The translations under genes and the position numbers were made by a program. A DNA stretch of 64,000 bases, taken from assembly GCF_003121985.1 (NCBI RefSeq), contig NZ_QEWP01000006.1:62001-126000 (forward strand). The letters are read 5' to 3'. Position 1 is the first letter of the stretch. Each line of letters starts with the position of its first letter. Below, piece after piece: positions 1-8,578 of the stretch. The notes beneath the pieces were generated by a model. That model had not been told where the DNA came from. It ran no database searches and saw nothing but the letters and a program-made list of their open reading frames with translations. Source of the stretch: Marinilabilia rubra. Lineage in GTDB: Bacteria; Bacteroidota; Bacteroidia; Bacteroidales; Marinilabiliaceae.

Positions 1-477
1 GAAAAACAATTTTTCAAATGACTGGAACAGAATGTGCCCTTCCAATTCGCCAACACTCCAGAATTCTGCAGCATGATTGCTCTCTTCCAGGCCTGCTGAG
101 TATATTTCATAATAGTTTAGTTCTCCTTTTTCATCCTTTTTCCAAAACCCAAAACCACCATATCCTGCAGAGTAAAGAATCTGATCTTCTTTATTATAAT
201 GAACTGCCCTAAGGTTGTTGTGAAGAGGATTGGTATAATTGGTCCAACGAGTTCCGTCATACTCCCACAATCCGTTGTTGGCTGCAAAGTACATTATGCC
301 GTCCCCGTCCTGCGTGATATCCCATATTTTTCCATCTCCCCTGAATTGCTCCCGCGCAAAACTTTTAATCAAAGATACACCTTGCTCAACCGGTCCCTGC
401 CCCCAAACGGTGTATGAAGAAAAAAAACCAAAACCCAATAATATCAGTCGACTGAAAAGACTTATCCGCATATTCAT
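1..477 (-). CDS. Propeller-type membrane regulator, N-terminal part (runs off left edge)
   Basis: Open reading frame of 159 codons with no stop before the window edge, so the 3' end is missing. It starts at ATG 477 (a second in-frame ATG lies at 471). A signal peptide with hydrophobic core LILLGFGFF precedes a propeller beginning with the motif IKSFAREQFRGDGKIWDI and repeats such as GIMYFAANNGLWEYDG. The same layout (signal, IKNFSADDY, GILYAGDKNGILEYDG) is seen in the complete protein at 38324. It is therefore most likely a periplasmic two-component-regulator-propeller sensor with a cytoplasmic output domain. Output type (LuxR, HTCS kinase) cannot be seen here. The family assignment is inference from the N-terminus and the in-window paralogue. 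Confidence 0.75.
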   Translation of the reverse strand, partial: MNMRISLFSRLILLGFGFFSSYTVWGQGPVEQGVSLIKSFAREQFRGDGKIWDITQDGDGIMYFAANNGLWEYDGTRWTNYTNPLHNNLRAVHYNKEDQILYSAGYGGFGFWKKDEKGELNYYEIYSAGLEESNHAAEFWSVGELEGHILFQSFEKLFF

Positions 478-523
478 TTGTTTATTCTCTATTCGTAAAT
501 TTAAAATAAAATAATCCTAAACA

Positions 524-671
524 GTGTCTGTTCATAAAGTCCCATTTGGTGCGTTACGCTTGCCCGAAAATTACTCATCCCGAAGGGTAGGGACTGCGTA
601 TTTTTTGGCTTCACAAACCCCCGAAGAAAAATCGGGGCAGGCTTTGTAAATAAAACTTTCTGAACAGACAC
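524..671. repeat. 148-bp element with 17-bp terminal inverted repeats
   Basis: The left end GTGTCTGTTCATAAAGT (524-540) is the inverse of the right end ACTTTCTGAACAGACAC (655-671) with one mismatch. The interior holds a GC-rich hairpin around CCCCGAAGAAAAATCGGGG. There is no ORF, so this looks like a miniature non-autonomous element. The rest of 478-1060 shows no gene. Confidence 0.6.
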
Positions 672-1060
672 ATATATTTTGACACTATTTGCTTAATTTA
701 TAGACGGGCTAAATAGTTAAAATCCGCTCCTGGATCAGGGAAGAAAAAAGGGGAAAGCATTTGCCGGTATCAAATATAACTTAAAAAAAGACATATATCT
801 AAAAATTAAAATTCACGGGAAATCTAACCAAAAATGAGCCGGCGAATCGATGTTTTATTTCTGTAAGGTGTTTCTCCACTAAGATCTATTCATCAAACAA
901 AACCACAAGGTTATCAAAGATCCAACTCCATACCTTCTAATTTCTTGATTTATTAGATTTTTATCCTTAAAATTGATGAACATTTGTTCAAGAAACCAAA
1001 TTATTGAGCGGCGGAATCCGAAAAGCCTTACGAGTAGGTACACAAAACACCCTTTCACTT

Positions 1061-1297
1061 ATGCTGAATACCACTTGCCCCAATTCCCCCAAATGCCCTA
1101 TTTTCAATGGCATTCTTGCCGACAAAGTAACCACTGCCAAAGCTTATCGCACCAAATACTGTGAAGCCGGCCCACAAGGGTATAAAACCTGCAAACGCTT
1201 CCTGGCCAAAGAAAAATTTGGTGAGTGTCCTCCCAATTTATTACCAAATGCAGGATTAAGTCTGGATGAAATTGGAGCCCGTTATAATTTGGCCTGA
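1061..1297 (+). CDS. Small cysteine-rich protein (78 aa), function unknown
   Basis: Start chosen at ATG 1061, because the reading frame upstream opens only with TTG (1004) and its extra residues look non-conserved. The protein begins MLNTTCPNSPKCPIFNGIL and has five cysteines (CPNSPKC, YCEAG, CKRFL, GECPPN), followed by NLLPNAGLSLDEI. Paired cysteines in so short a soluble protein suggest a small metal- or Fe-S-binding module, but this is inference. I have an impression of similar short Bacteroidota proteins but cannot name a family. It stands alone between the left-edge regulator and the convergent antiporter operon, with its own terminator at about 1395-1427. Confidence 0.55.
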   Translation: MLNTTCPNSPKCPIFNGILADKVTTAKAYRTKYCEAGPQGYKTCKRFLAKEKFGECPPNLLPNAGLSLDEIGARYNLA

Positions 1298-1394
1298 TTT
1301 ATAAATGAATCTGTAACCACAATCTATCAAGGGCCGTGAAGTTTCAGATTGTCAAAATTTCTGTTTGTAGTTCATAATTTTGAATTTTAAGAGG

Positions 1395-1427
1395 AAAAGG
1401 GTTATCCGGAGGGGTAGCCTTTTTTTT
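1395..1427 (+). terminator. Rho-independent terminator after the small Cys-rich gene
   Basis: Stem AAAAGGGTTA / TAGCCTTTT (two G-U pairs) around the loop TCCGGAGGGG, followed by an eight-T run. Confidence 0.6.
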
Positions 1428-1541
1428 GTAAATGCATATTCCCGAAATGTAGAAGGTTTCGCAGTTCAAGTCAGGGAGAGGTCCAGGTTAAACTGAACTG
1501 TAATCATAAGGGAAGTAATTCAGGAAACCAGCTTCAATAGT

Positions 1542-2054
1542 TCAGGACCTGCTATCCACGAAAATTTCATTAATTCGCTTTTTTAGTTCCTGAATTTCTT
1601 GTTCTACAGGCTGTTTTTTGTCGAGAACATGAACAACGATGGCGTCCTCAGTCATAACGGTGCTGGCTGTACCAGGGAGCAGACTAATAATCCAGACAAG
1701 AACCAGTGTTTTTCGCCGGTCCTGGTCGTGTTTGATGGTTATAAAATCCGGATCTATAGGAACAGTTCGGAAAAAGACGCGTCGGGCTACATCCCAACCA
1801 CCTCTTAAGGCGGTTATGAGAAAAAAGGGAAAAAACCGAACGACTCCCAGGGGCCTTAAAACCCATTGACCGGGGGGTACAGTATAGATGCTGATAGCGG
1901 TAGTAGCCGCTATAAAAAGAACCACAAACCAAATGTCGCTGAGATGGTCTCCCCTTAACAATACCAGCCAACCTCCGGTGAATATAACAAATCGCAGGAG
2001 AAAGCTTTTAAGAAGAGTACTCCTTTTCGTTTTATTTGTGCCAGTTTGCATCAT
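1542..2054 (-). CDS. mrpE: Mrp-type Na+/H+ antiporter subunit E
   Basis: 170-aa MNHE-family membrane protein and last gene of the antiporter operon, 9 nt after its neighbour. The N-terminal half is hydrophobic (FLLRFVIFTGGWLVLL; DIWFVVLFIAATTAISIY). The C-terminal half has the family segment in which RKTLVLVWIISLLPGTAS precedes VHVLD. Length and layout match MrpE/MbhA, a small subunit needed for stable assembly of the Mrp complex rather than ion conduction. Alternative starts near 2054 cannot be separated, but ATG 2054 gives the normal length. Confidence 0.88.
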   Translation of the reverse strand: MMQTGTNKTKRSTLLKSFLLRFVIFTGGWLVLLRGDHLSDIWFVVLFIAATTAISIYTVPPGQWVLRPLGVVRFFPFFLITALRGGWDVARRVFFRTVPIDPDFITIKHDQDRRKTLVLVWIISLLPGTASTVMTEDAIVVHVLDKKQPVEQEIQELKKRINEIFVDSRS

Positions 2055-2063
2055 CTCTATTAA

Positions 2064-3824
2064 TTATCTGAGAACCAAAAACAAAATTAAGAAAAAGATA
2101 AAAAAGCCGATTCCAACAAACTCCCAGCGGCGGAGTAATGCTTCTGCCGCGGAACTGATTCTTGATGTTCGCTTACTGTCTGAAATTATATAAAAGATTT
2201 TCTCAGGGCCTGGAATCGACTGAATACCGGATTCCAGCAAAGAAATCCCTTTACGCAATGGTTTTGCAACCGCAGCTCCGGCAAAGAGAATCAGGTGAAT
2301 AAAATCCCCCGGTGGCAGGGATGGTTTCTTCGTTGGCCAAACGTTAAGGTGAGTAAACTTCAGAGTAAAAGCCATAATAATTACGCCTATACTGATTGTC
2401 CAAAATGCGGTCCAGTTTTTCTGCAGATTCATAAAAAAGTCCATTATCCCTTTTGCTCCTGAAATGTGGGAAAGTAATTCCCCGGGCAACAGGCCCGGGG
2501 ACATAGTCCACCATCCTCCAGCCAACAAAAGAAGCACCCATGGCAGAAAAAAAGCAGGTGCCACATTACCTGAAGGTGCCTTTATCCGGTACAAAAGGTG
2601 TAAGAAACGACTCAGCAATAAAGCTGTGGTGACAGCAGACAGTTTAAGTAAAAGCATAAAAGTCTGAGCCCCCGGAAGGCTTGTTTCGCCAAGGAAGGTT
2701 TTCACCAAAGATTTGGTCCAGAGCCCCCCTGTAAGAGGTCCTCCGGCTATGGACAAAACGCCCAGTCCTAAACCCACCCACATGAGAATTCGCCACGCTC
2801 CTCCTACTTTGGCCGGAAGTGCTGTACCCATAAACAAGAGAGCTTTGGCTGTTCCGTGATTAAACGCATAAAGGGCAATTGCAGGAAGGAGCAACTCCGG
2901 GGGAATGTCACCGTACAAACCAATGCCCAACAGTACGGTCATAACGCCCATTTGGCTGATGCTTGAATAGGCAAGATTGGCTTTTGGATCAACCTGGGTC
3001 AGACCATAAATCGCAGCCCCAAAAACTGCCGTAAAGCCCAGGGAGACCATTAGCAAACTCAGGAAAGTCCATTCTACCAATCCCACCGGTGCAAGGTGCA
3101 TCCACCCAACCAGGCCGGCTTTGATCATGGCCCCGCTAAGGACTGCACTGGCCGGAGCAGGAGCTGCCGGGTGCGCCAGAGGAAGCCAGAAATACAGGGG
3201 TATTGCCCCAACCTTTACTCCGAAGCCTATCAGACCCAGTAAAAAAATGAACGGGCCATCGGGAGATTCTGCCAGTGCCGGTGGAATATCGGCGAGTAGC
3301 ATACTGCCGGCACTTTCCACAGCGAGATACAATGCAGTAATAAGAAACAACTCTCCAATGATGGCCATTACCAGGTAAATATTGGCCGCCCGCCTGGCTG
3401 ATGGGGTACGGCTGTGGATGACCAACCCGTAAGAAGCAAAGGTCATCAAGGCAAAGAAGGTATAGAAGGATGCCACATCAGCGGAGATCAGCAGACCGAA
3501 ATTCCCTGCCATAGTGAGGCCAAAATAAAATGAAAACTCACCTCTCCGGGCATCGTCTTTCAGGTAGGAACCTGAAAAAAGACCGGCTGTGGCCCATAGA
3601 ATGGCGGTCAGCAGAAGGATAATTCTACGGGGCGTATCAAGAGAAAAGTGCGATTCCATTAAAAACCACGGTGCCGTGACTCCGGACACCTCCACCAATC
3701 CTAGCCAAAGGGCAGGTAAAGCAGCACCCGCCAGAATAAATCCGGAACCCCGTCGCCCGGCGGGCAGGAATACGGCGAAAAAAGCGGCCAACAGCGGTAA
3801 TACTATGGTGAGAAACCAGATCAT
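2064..3824 (-). CDS. Third NuoL/M-like antiporter subunit (Mrp operon), lacking TM5 glutamate
   Basis: 586-aa polytopic protein of the Proton_antipo_M family (NuoL/M/N, MrpA/D). It keeps the TM7 lysine in FGVKVGAIPLYFWLP (K204), the following HPAAPAPASAVLSG loop and a second lysine in AMIKAGLVGW. At the position of the conserved TM5 glutamate it has alanine: SADVASFYTFFALM (A125) against FFIFYEF (E140) and LFVTIEV (E144) in the two upstream paralogues. The C-terminal extension after about residue 400 is poorly conserved and ends in a TM segment, FVGIGFFIFFLILFLVL. It overlaps the preceding gene by 4 nt (ATGA), so the two are probably translationally coupled. Role: membrane subunit of the antiporter; whether it moves protons is uncertain. 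Confidence 0.85.
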   Translation of the reverse strand: MIWFLTIVLPLLAAFFAVFLPAGRRGSGFILAGAALPALWLGLVEVSGVTAPWFLMESHFSLDTPRRIILLLTAILWATAGLFSGSYLKDDARRGEFSFYFGLTMAGNFGLLISADVASFYTFFALMTFASYGLVIHSRTPSARRAANIYLVMAIIGELFLITALYLAVESAGSMLLADIPPALAESPDGPFIFLLGLIGFGVKVGAIPLYFWLPLAHPAAPAPASAVLSGAMIKAGLVGWMHLAPVGLVEWTFLSLLMVSLGFTAVFGAAIYGLTQVDPKANLAYSSISQMGVMTVLLGIGLYGDIPPELLLPAIALYAFNHGTAKALLFMGTALPAKVGGAWRILMWVGLGLGVLSIAGGPLTGGLWTKSLVKTFLGETSLPGAQTFMLLLKLSAVTTALLLSRFLHLLYRIKAPSGNVAPAFFLPWVLLLLAGGWWTMSPGLLPGELLSHISGAKGIMDFFMNLQKNWTAFWTISIGVIIMAFTLKFTHLNVWPTKKPSLPPGDFIHLILFAGAAVAKPLRKGISLLESGIQSIPGPEKIFYIISDSKRTSRISSAAEALLRRWEFVGIGFFIFFLILFLVLR

Positions 3825-5317
3825 AGAAGATAAAATTTTTCGATAATTTCACGTGCAATGGAAAGAGGACTTCCAGTCACGGCAGCAAACAACCCGGAAG
3901 TAAGGGAGAGGATGCCGGTAACTACCACCGGGATTAACAATAGTGCCTGGGTCTCCAGACGACCAGAGCGCAGCCGTTCAACCACCTCATGATCAGGCTC
4001 ACAAAACCAGGCCCTGTAAACGATGGGCAGGAAATAAGCGGCGTTCAAAGCACTGCTTGCCAGAAAAACCAGAACGACCCAATAACTGCCCGCTTCTACA
4101 GCGCCCAGACCGAGATACCATTTACTGATGAATCCGGCAACCGGAGGCACACCGATCATGCCAAAGGCAGCAATGGTAAAAGCCCCCATCGTGAGGGGCA
4201 TGCGCCGGCCGATTCCGTTTAACTCGCTGATTTTTTTGTGACCATAGGTTTCGGCAACGTTTCCGGCTGCAAAAAACATGGTAATCTTCATGAGGCCCTG
4301 ATGCACCAGGTGAACAATGGCTCCCGTCGATGTAAGGGCTCCCGGAATGGCCACACCAAGGGCAATATAGGAAATTTGGCTGACCGTGGAATAAGCCAGT
4401 CGCTTTTTAAAATCATTCTGATACAAGGCCCGGACTGAACCGTAAATAATCGTAAAAGCCGCAAATACTGCCAATACAGAGAGGAAGTTCATCTCTTCGG
4501 CTACACCAATCCCATAAACATCGTAGACCAACCGCACAATGCCAAAGGCCCCGGCTTTGACAACGGCTACGGCATGCAAAAGGGCGCTGACGGGGGCCGG
4601 GGCAACCATAGAGACGGGTAACCAACCATGCAAAGGAAAGATCGCTGCCTTGACTCCCAGTCCCGCCAAAACGAGGAAGAAAAGAATGGTCAGCTGGGTT
4701 GGATATTCCGAAATCAGGCTTGCAATAATTTCAGTCTGCCCAAAGTAAATTGGACCGGCAACGGCATACAATCCGACAACACCCAAAAACAAAATTGTGC
4801 CGCCGCCAATGGTATACCAAAGGTAGGTTCTGCCCGCTGCAACAGCCTCATCCGTCCCTTTGTGAACTACCAGGGGATAAGTCGACAATGTGAGAAATTC
4901 GTAAAATATAAAGAAAGTGATCACGTTCCCCGACAACGCAATGCCGGTACTGGCCGTTACACAGAGACTGAAAAAAGCAAAAAAACGATTCCGGTGCAGG
5001 CCTCCCTCCAGATAGCCAATGGCATAAAGTGTGGTGATCAGCCAAAGTGCTGATGAGAGGGCGGCAAAAAATAATCCCAGGGCATCCAACCTCAGAGCAA
5101 AGGTCAGGTCGGGGGCCAGTCTGAAAATGAAATTATACTCCTCACCACTCAAATAACCTGCAAAAACCCAGCCGACAAGGGCCACTTTGGCTACAGCTCC
5201 AAAAAGATTCAGAAAAGTCCGCATAGCGAACTGTTCCTCCCGCAACAGAAGAATCATAATCCCGGGAACCAGAGAACTGATGAGTATCAACAAAGGCAAA
5301 AAGCTAGTCGTTTCCAT
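3821..5317 (-). CDS. Mrp antiporter subunit D-like proton channel, copy 2
   Basis: 498-aa NuoN/MrpD-type subunit. It shows the hallmarks of an ion-translocating antiporter subunit: TM5 glutamate E140 (FFIFYEFLTL), TM7 lysine K223 (GLGVKAAIFPLHGWLP), the VAPAPVSALLHAVAVVKAG loop with a second lysine, and about 13-14 hydrophobic segments. Length matches MrpD (about 490-500 aa). It overlaps the upstream gene by 14 nt and the downstream gene by 4 nt. It probably performs the MrpA- or MrpD-like half-channel function. Which of the three paralogues equals MrpA's N-terminal domain is not decidable by eye. Confidence 0.88.
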   Translation of the reverse strand: METTSFLPLLILISSLVPGIMILLLREEQFAMRTFLNLFGAVAKVALVGWVFAGYLSGEEYNFIFRLAPDLTFALRLDALGLFFAALSSALWLITTLYAIGYLEGGLHRNRFFAFFSLCVTASTGIALSGNVITFFIFYEFLTLSTYPLVVHKGTDEAVAAGRTYLWYTIGGGTILFLGVVGLYAVAGPIYFGQTEIIASLISEYPTQLTILFFLVLAGLGVKAAIFPLHGWLPVSMVAPAPVSALLHAVAVVKAGAFGIVRLVYDVYGIGVAEEMNFLSVLAVFAAFTIIYGSVRALYQNDFKKRLAYSTVSQISYIALGVAIPGALTSTGAIVHLVHQGLMKITMFFAAGNVAETYGHKKISELNGIGRRMPLTMGAFTIAAFGMIGVPPVAGFISKWYLGLGAVEAGSYWVVLVFLASSALNAAYFLPIVYRAWFCEPDHEVVERLRSGRLETQALLLIPVVVTGILSLTSGLFAAVTGSPLSIAREIIEKFYLL

Positions 5318-6839
5318 AGAAACCTCCTTTCAGTACTGCCTCGATACCCGAACCAAAGATTTCACTATTTTCCAGAAACTGAATCAGATAATCTGCCGGA
5401 AAAACGATCAAAAAGGAACTCACCGCTAGTAGTAAGGCAACGACCTCAAGCGTTTTGGGTACTGGTCGAAACGGTTCTTTCTCACGAGCGGGGGCAAAAG
5501 CCAAACGCAGAAGCATAAATACATAACCGGCAGTGAGCAAACTACCTGCCACAACCACAGGTGCCCACCACCATTGACCGCTTAATAAGATCCCCTTTAA
5601 AAGCATCCATTTCCCTACAAATCCTCCACTCGGGGGAAGCCCGATTAAACTGACTCCGGCGAGACCTATAGCCATGGAGGTTATGCGCATGTTTCCCACC
5701 AGGTCCCGCAGGGATTCTATGCGGTCGTGTCCCACAGCCATTATAACGATACCTGCGGAAAGAAAAAATGAGGCTTTGGCAATGGCATGAGAAATGACCT
5801 GATAGACTCCGCCTGTCCAGGTTACTGAAAGCCAATCAGCAGAATCAGCAGTCACCCCGGGAGGCAAAATCAAGAGTGGAAAAATCATAAGCAAATACCC
5901 CAGCTGGGCGACACTTGAATGTGCCACAAGCAATTTTAAGCTGGTCTGCATGAAAGCCTGCCAGGAACCCCAGATAACTGCAATGGCTCCGGCCAGTCCA
6001 ATGAGTTGTCCGGCGGCATAAGTAATACCCACTCCGAAAACTTCCATCCACAGGCGAAGTAAAATGTAAAAGGCTCCCTTCACCACCAAAGCCGAAAGGA
6101 GCGCACTCACAGGAGCAAGTGCATTTGAGTGTGCCGGTGGCAGCCAGAAGTGAAACGGGAAGCCCGCCATTTTAATCAAAAGTCCGAGGGTTACCACCAG
6201 CAAGGCAAAGGTGGTTGTTGTGCCGGGTTCCAAAACCTGTCCCAAATGGTCAAGATCCAGTGTACCCGTACTTCCGTAAAGGAGAGCTACCCCAAAAAGA
6301 TAAGCCATTGAGCCGGTAATTGCTGCCAGCAGGTAACGTAATCCGGCCTTTAAAGCACCGGCTTTCCCGGATAGCACAGCCAGAGCTACTGCACAGATGC
6401 TAATAACCTCAATGGTAACAAATAAATTAAACAGATCATTGGAAAGAAAGAGTCCGTTCAGTCCCGCCCACAGAAAAAGCCACAAAGGCCAGAATAAGGG
6501 GTATCCACCAGTGGCCGGATCCTGGGCACGCAAATACCGCCAGGCGTAAAGGCTGATAAAACCTCCCACCAAAGCCGTCATTCCAATAAAAACAGCTGCC
6601 AGAGCATCCATTCTTAACAGAATTCCCAATGGCGGGTCCCAACCTCCAGGAGTATGGATAACCGTTCCACGCTGGGTCACTTCAACGAAAGCGATAAAAG
6701 CCAGTAAAGCCGTGAGCAGACACCCTGCCAGGCCAACCAAAGCTTTTACTCCGGGCCTGAAAAACAGGGTGAGTATAGCCAGCAAAATCGGAAACCCTAC
6801 CAAAAGGGCAGGAAGAGGGGATGTTGGTAAACCTGTCAT
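5304..6839 (-). CDS. mrpD: Mrp antiporter subunit D
   Basis: 511-aa Proton_antipo_M protein directly after mrpC, the usual place of mrpD. It carries TM5 glutamate E144 (LFNLFVTIEVISI) and TM7 lysine K223 (LLIKMAGFPFHFWLPPAHSN), followed by the SALLSALVVKGAFYIL lysine segment. These charged residues form the central proton path in Mrp and complex I antiporter subunits. The start at ATG 6839 overlaps the stop of mrpC by 4 nt. The gene name is by position and overall similarity; MrpA-type function is possible. Confidence 0.88.
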   Translation of the reverse strand: MTGLPTSPLPALLVGFPILLAILTLFFRPGVKALVGLAGCLLTALLAFIAFVEVTQRGTVIHTPGGWDPPLGILLRMDALAAVFIGMTALVGGFISLYAWRYLRAQDPATGGYPLFWPLWLFLWAGLNGLFLSNDLFNLFVTIEVISICAVALAVLSGKAGALKAGLRYLLAAITGSMAYLFGVALLYGSTGTLDLDHLGQVLEPGTTTTFALLVVTLGLLIKMAGFPFHFWLPPAHSNALAPVSALLSALVVKGAFYILLRLWMEVFGVGITYAAGQLIGLAGAIAVIWGSWQAFMQTSLKLLVAHSSVAQLGYLLMIFPLLILPPGVTADSADWLSVTWTGGVYQVISHAIAKASFFLSAGIVIMAVGHDRIESLRDLVGNMRITSMAIGLAGVSLIGLPPSGGFVGKWMLLKGILLSGQWWWAPVVVAGSLLTAGYVFMLLRLAFAPAREKEPFRPVPKTLEVVALLLAVSSFLIVFPADYLIQFLENSEIFGSGIEAVLKGGFYGND

Positions 6840-7138
6840 TTTTCGATGGTAAAGGATTCTTCTCCGGTGAGTTGGTAAATGCGACGTGCCAAAGCCAGGG
6901 CAAAAGCAGCGGAAGCAACAGCCACGACTATTCCGGTTATAACTAAAGCCTGAGGAACCGGGTCAGCAAAGGAGAGGGCATCGCGTTCAGCAAAACTGAC
7001 AAAAGCAAGAAAGACCCCTGACCCCATAATAATGGTGGCAATGATCTTTTTTATAAAATGTTTCGACAAAAAGACTCCTCCCATGCCTATGACAAAGAGA
7101 ACTCCGGATGTTATGCTATAGATCTGATACGTTTCCAT
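6836..7138 (-). CDS. mrpC: Mrp antiporter subunit C (NuoK-like)
   Basis: 100-aa NuoK/MnhC-family protein. The frame is open back to 7300, but the start is placed at ATG 7138 (METYQIYSITSGVLF), because MrpC proteins are about 100-115 aa and the upstream extension is encoded by dispersed repeat DNA. Three TM helices are visible: SGVLFVIGMGGVFL, IIATIIMGSGVFLAFVSF and ALVITGIVVAVASAAFAL. The segment DPVPQALVITGIV is the family signature. This subunit sits at the membrane interface equivalent to NuoK. A 163-nt gap containing hairpin repeats separates it from mrpB. Confidence 0.88.
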   Translation of the reverse strand: METYQIYSITSGVLFVIGMGGVFLSKHFIKKIIATIIMGSGVFLAFVSFAERDALSFADPVPQALVITGIVVAVASAAFALALARRIYQLTGEESFTIEK

Positions 7139-7150
7139 ACTAAATAGATT

Positions 7151-7181
7151 GTTAGTCCCGATGCTTCGGGATAGATATAAG
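7151..7181. repeat. Dispersed 31-bp repeat, copy 1
   Basis: The segment from GTTAGTCCCGATGCTTCGGG to ATAGATATAAG is identical, over all 31 bases, to 23676-23706. It contains the hairpin CCCGATGCTTCGGG. A related hairpin, CCCGATCCATCGGG, lies at about 7258-7271. Both sit in the mrpB-mrpC gap inside the operon. Confidence 0.8.
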
Positions 7182-7301
7182 ATGTAAGATGATTCGTACA
7201 ATCTTGATATTCTATATTTCAATAAACACAATCTGCCGGCTTGAAGCGCATTGCAATCCCGATCCATCGGGATAACGGAGTATTGATACTTCTTGCTCAA
7301 T

Positions 7302-8273
7302 TTAATTCGATTCCTCTTTATTCAATTGGTTTAAATGGACAAATACAGAAACCAGGGTTACGGCAATACTTATTGCTGCCAGCGTTTCTATAATCAAAAT
7401 CAGTACACCGGCGTAAGAGGGCGGGTATTCAAACAAGGAAGCTCCTCCGGCCAATAAAAGAAAGCCCAGCATGAGGAAAAAACCAATTCCCATAATCAGG
7501 AGTAGCTGACTCAGCCAGCGGGGTATCACCGTAAGAACCGGTCTGCCTCCCAAATGAAGAAGTATCCCAATGGCCCCCCACAAAACCGCAGCCTGAAAAG
7601 CCCCTCCGGGGCCGTTTTTTCCAAAGTACAGAAGGAAAGCTCCAAACAGGAACAAAATTGGTGTAAAAAACAAAATAACCTGTTGTAATACGGGGTCTTC
7701 GGGAGTTTTTCGGTGTACCGGGAAAATTTTGATCCCTCCGACCGCCATAACGGCCAAAAGGCCCAGAAGAATCACGCCCATCTCCAGCCAGGTGTCGTAA
7801 GCACGAAAATTCAACAGCACAGCGGTTACAGGGTTTTCAACTCCCGATTCGGGAAGCAGAGCCTCCGTGGCTGCGGTTAACCCTCCACTTTCCGGTACCT
7901 TCCAGACAGCTTCCAACGTAATAAGCAGGAAAAGACCGAGTCCCAAAACTAAAACCACTCCGGGAAGTGATAAAAATGCGGGTTTCTTCTTCGAAACAGA
8001 ATGGTTTGCGGCATCAGAGCTTTCCTGTTTACCTGAAGTAATAAAAGAAAAGTCCCTTAAAGCATCCAGGAACAAAACTCCCAGAAAACCAGATGCAATG
8101 GCGGCTTCGGTAATGGCCACATCCACAGCCCCCAGTCTTACCCATGCCAAAGCCAAAGCCAGCCCAAAGGCAAAAAACAGAAAGACGGTCTGGGTTAGTC
8201 TTGGTGCCAGAAGACATTGTAAAGCCAGGTAAACAATAAGGATGGCCAATAAGCTGTCGATCAAAACACTCAT
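7302..8273 (-). CDS. mrpB: Fused MbhD-MbhE-MrpB antiporter subunit
   Basis: 323 aa from ATG 8273, whose ATGA overlaps the mrpG stop; the longer frame upstream is rejected because it runs inside mrpG. Three modules can be read. Residues about 1-80 are DUF4040/MbhD-like (LGAVDVAITEAAIASGFLG). Residues about 110-200 are MbhE-like (NPVTAVLLNFRAYDTWLE, as in the C-terminus of MrpA). Residues about 215-315 are MnhB (LFGAFLLYFGKNGPGGAFQ). In canonical Mrp the first two modules are the tail of MrpA; here they are detached from the NuoL-like part and joined to MrpB. The sequence shows the order; the module names rest on family knowledge. Confidence 0.85.
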   Translation of the reverse strand: MSVLIDSLLAILIVYLALQCLLAPRLTQTVFLFFAFGLALALAWVRLGAVDVAITEAAIASGFLGVLFLDALRDFSFITSGKQESSDAANHSVSKKKPAFLSLPGVVLVLGLGLFLLITLEAVWKVPESGGLTAATEALLPESGVENPVTAVLLNFRAYDTWLEMGVILLGLLAVMAVGGIKIFPVHRKTPEDPVLQQVILFFTPILFLFGAFLLYFGKNGPGGAFQAAVLWGAIGILLHLGGRPVLTVIPRWLSQLLLIMGIGFFLMLGFLLLAGGASLFEYPPSYAGVLILIIETLAAISIAVTLVSVFVHLNQLNKEESN

Positions 8274-8578
8274 CCTTCCTCCTTTCTGTTTTTGGGTGGA
8301 TTTTTTTCTTTCTGAAAACGGGCGATCAGATAACAGGAGGTAGAACTGGCGAGGAGAGTGAAGAGCCAAATAGAGAATATCTTAATCGCTGCCCAGGGCG
8401 ATGCAATGTGAAGAGCCATGCCGGCTGCAATAAAGCCGAGCCCCAGATTGTCTGCTTTAGTGAGGGCATGAAGACGGGTAAATAAATCCGGAAACCGCAG
8501 CACTCCCAGAGTTCCCGCAAGGAAAAAGAAACAGCCCGCCACCAGGAGAATAACAGTGAATAATTCAGTTATGGTCAT
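8270..8578 (-). CDS. mrpG: Mrp antiporter subunit G
   Basis: 102-aa PhaG/MnhG-family protein with three TM segments. The family motif GVLRFPDLFTRLHALTKAD is present, followed by GLGFIAAGMALHI. It overlaps mrpF by 4 nt (ATGA) and mrpB by 3 nt, consistent with coupled translation. The charged C-terminal tail (KEKNPPKNRKEEG) faces the cytoplasm by the positive-inside rule. Confidence 0.92.
   Translation of the reverse strand: MTITELFTVILLVAGCFFFLAGTLGVLRFPDLFTRLHALTKADNLGLGFIAAGMALHIASPWAAIKIFSIWLFTLLASSTSCYLIARFQKEKNPPKNRKEEG

Noticed and set aside
4628-5053. 141-codon plus frame inside the antiporter operon
   Set aside because: Antisense shadow of a clearly conserved membrane protein gene.
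7139-7300. N-terminal extension of MrpC to 7300
   Set aside because: Encoded by the 31-bp dispersed repeat and hairpins; family length is about 100 aa.
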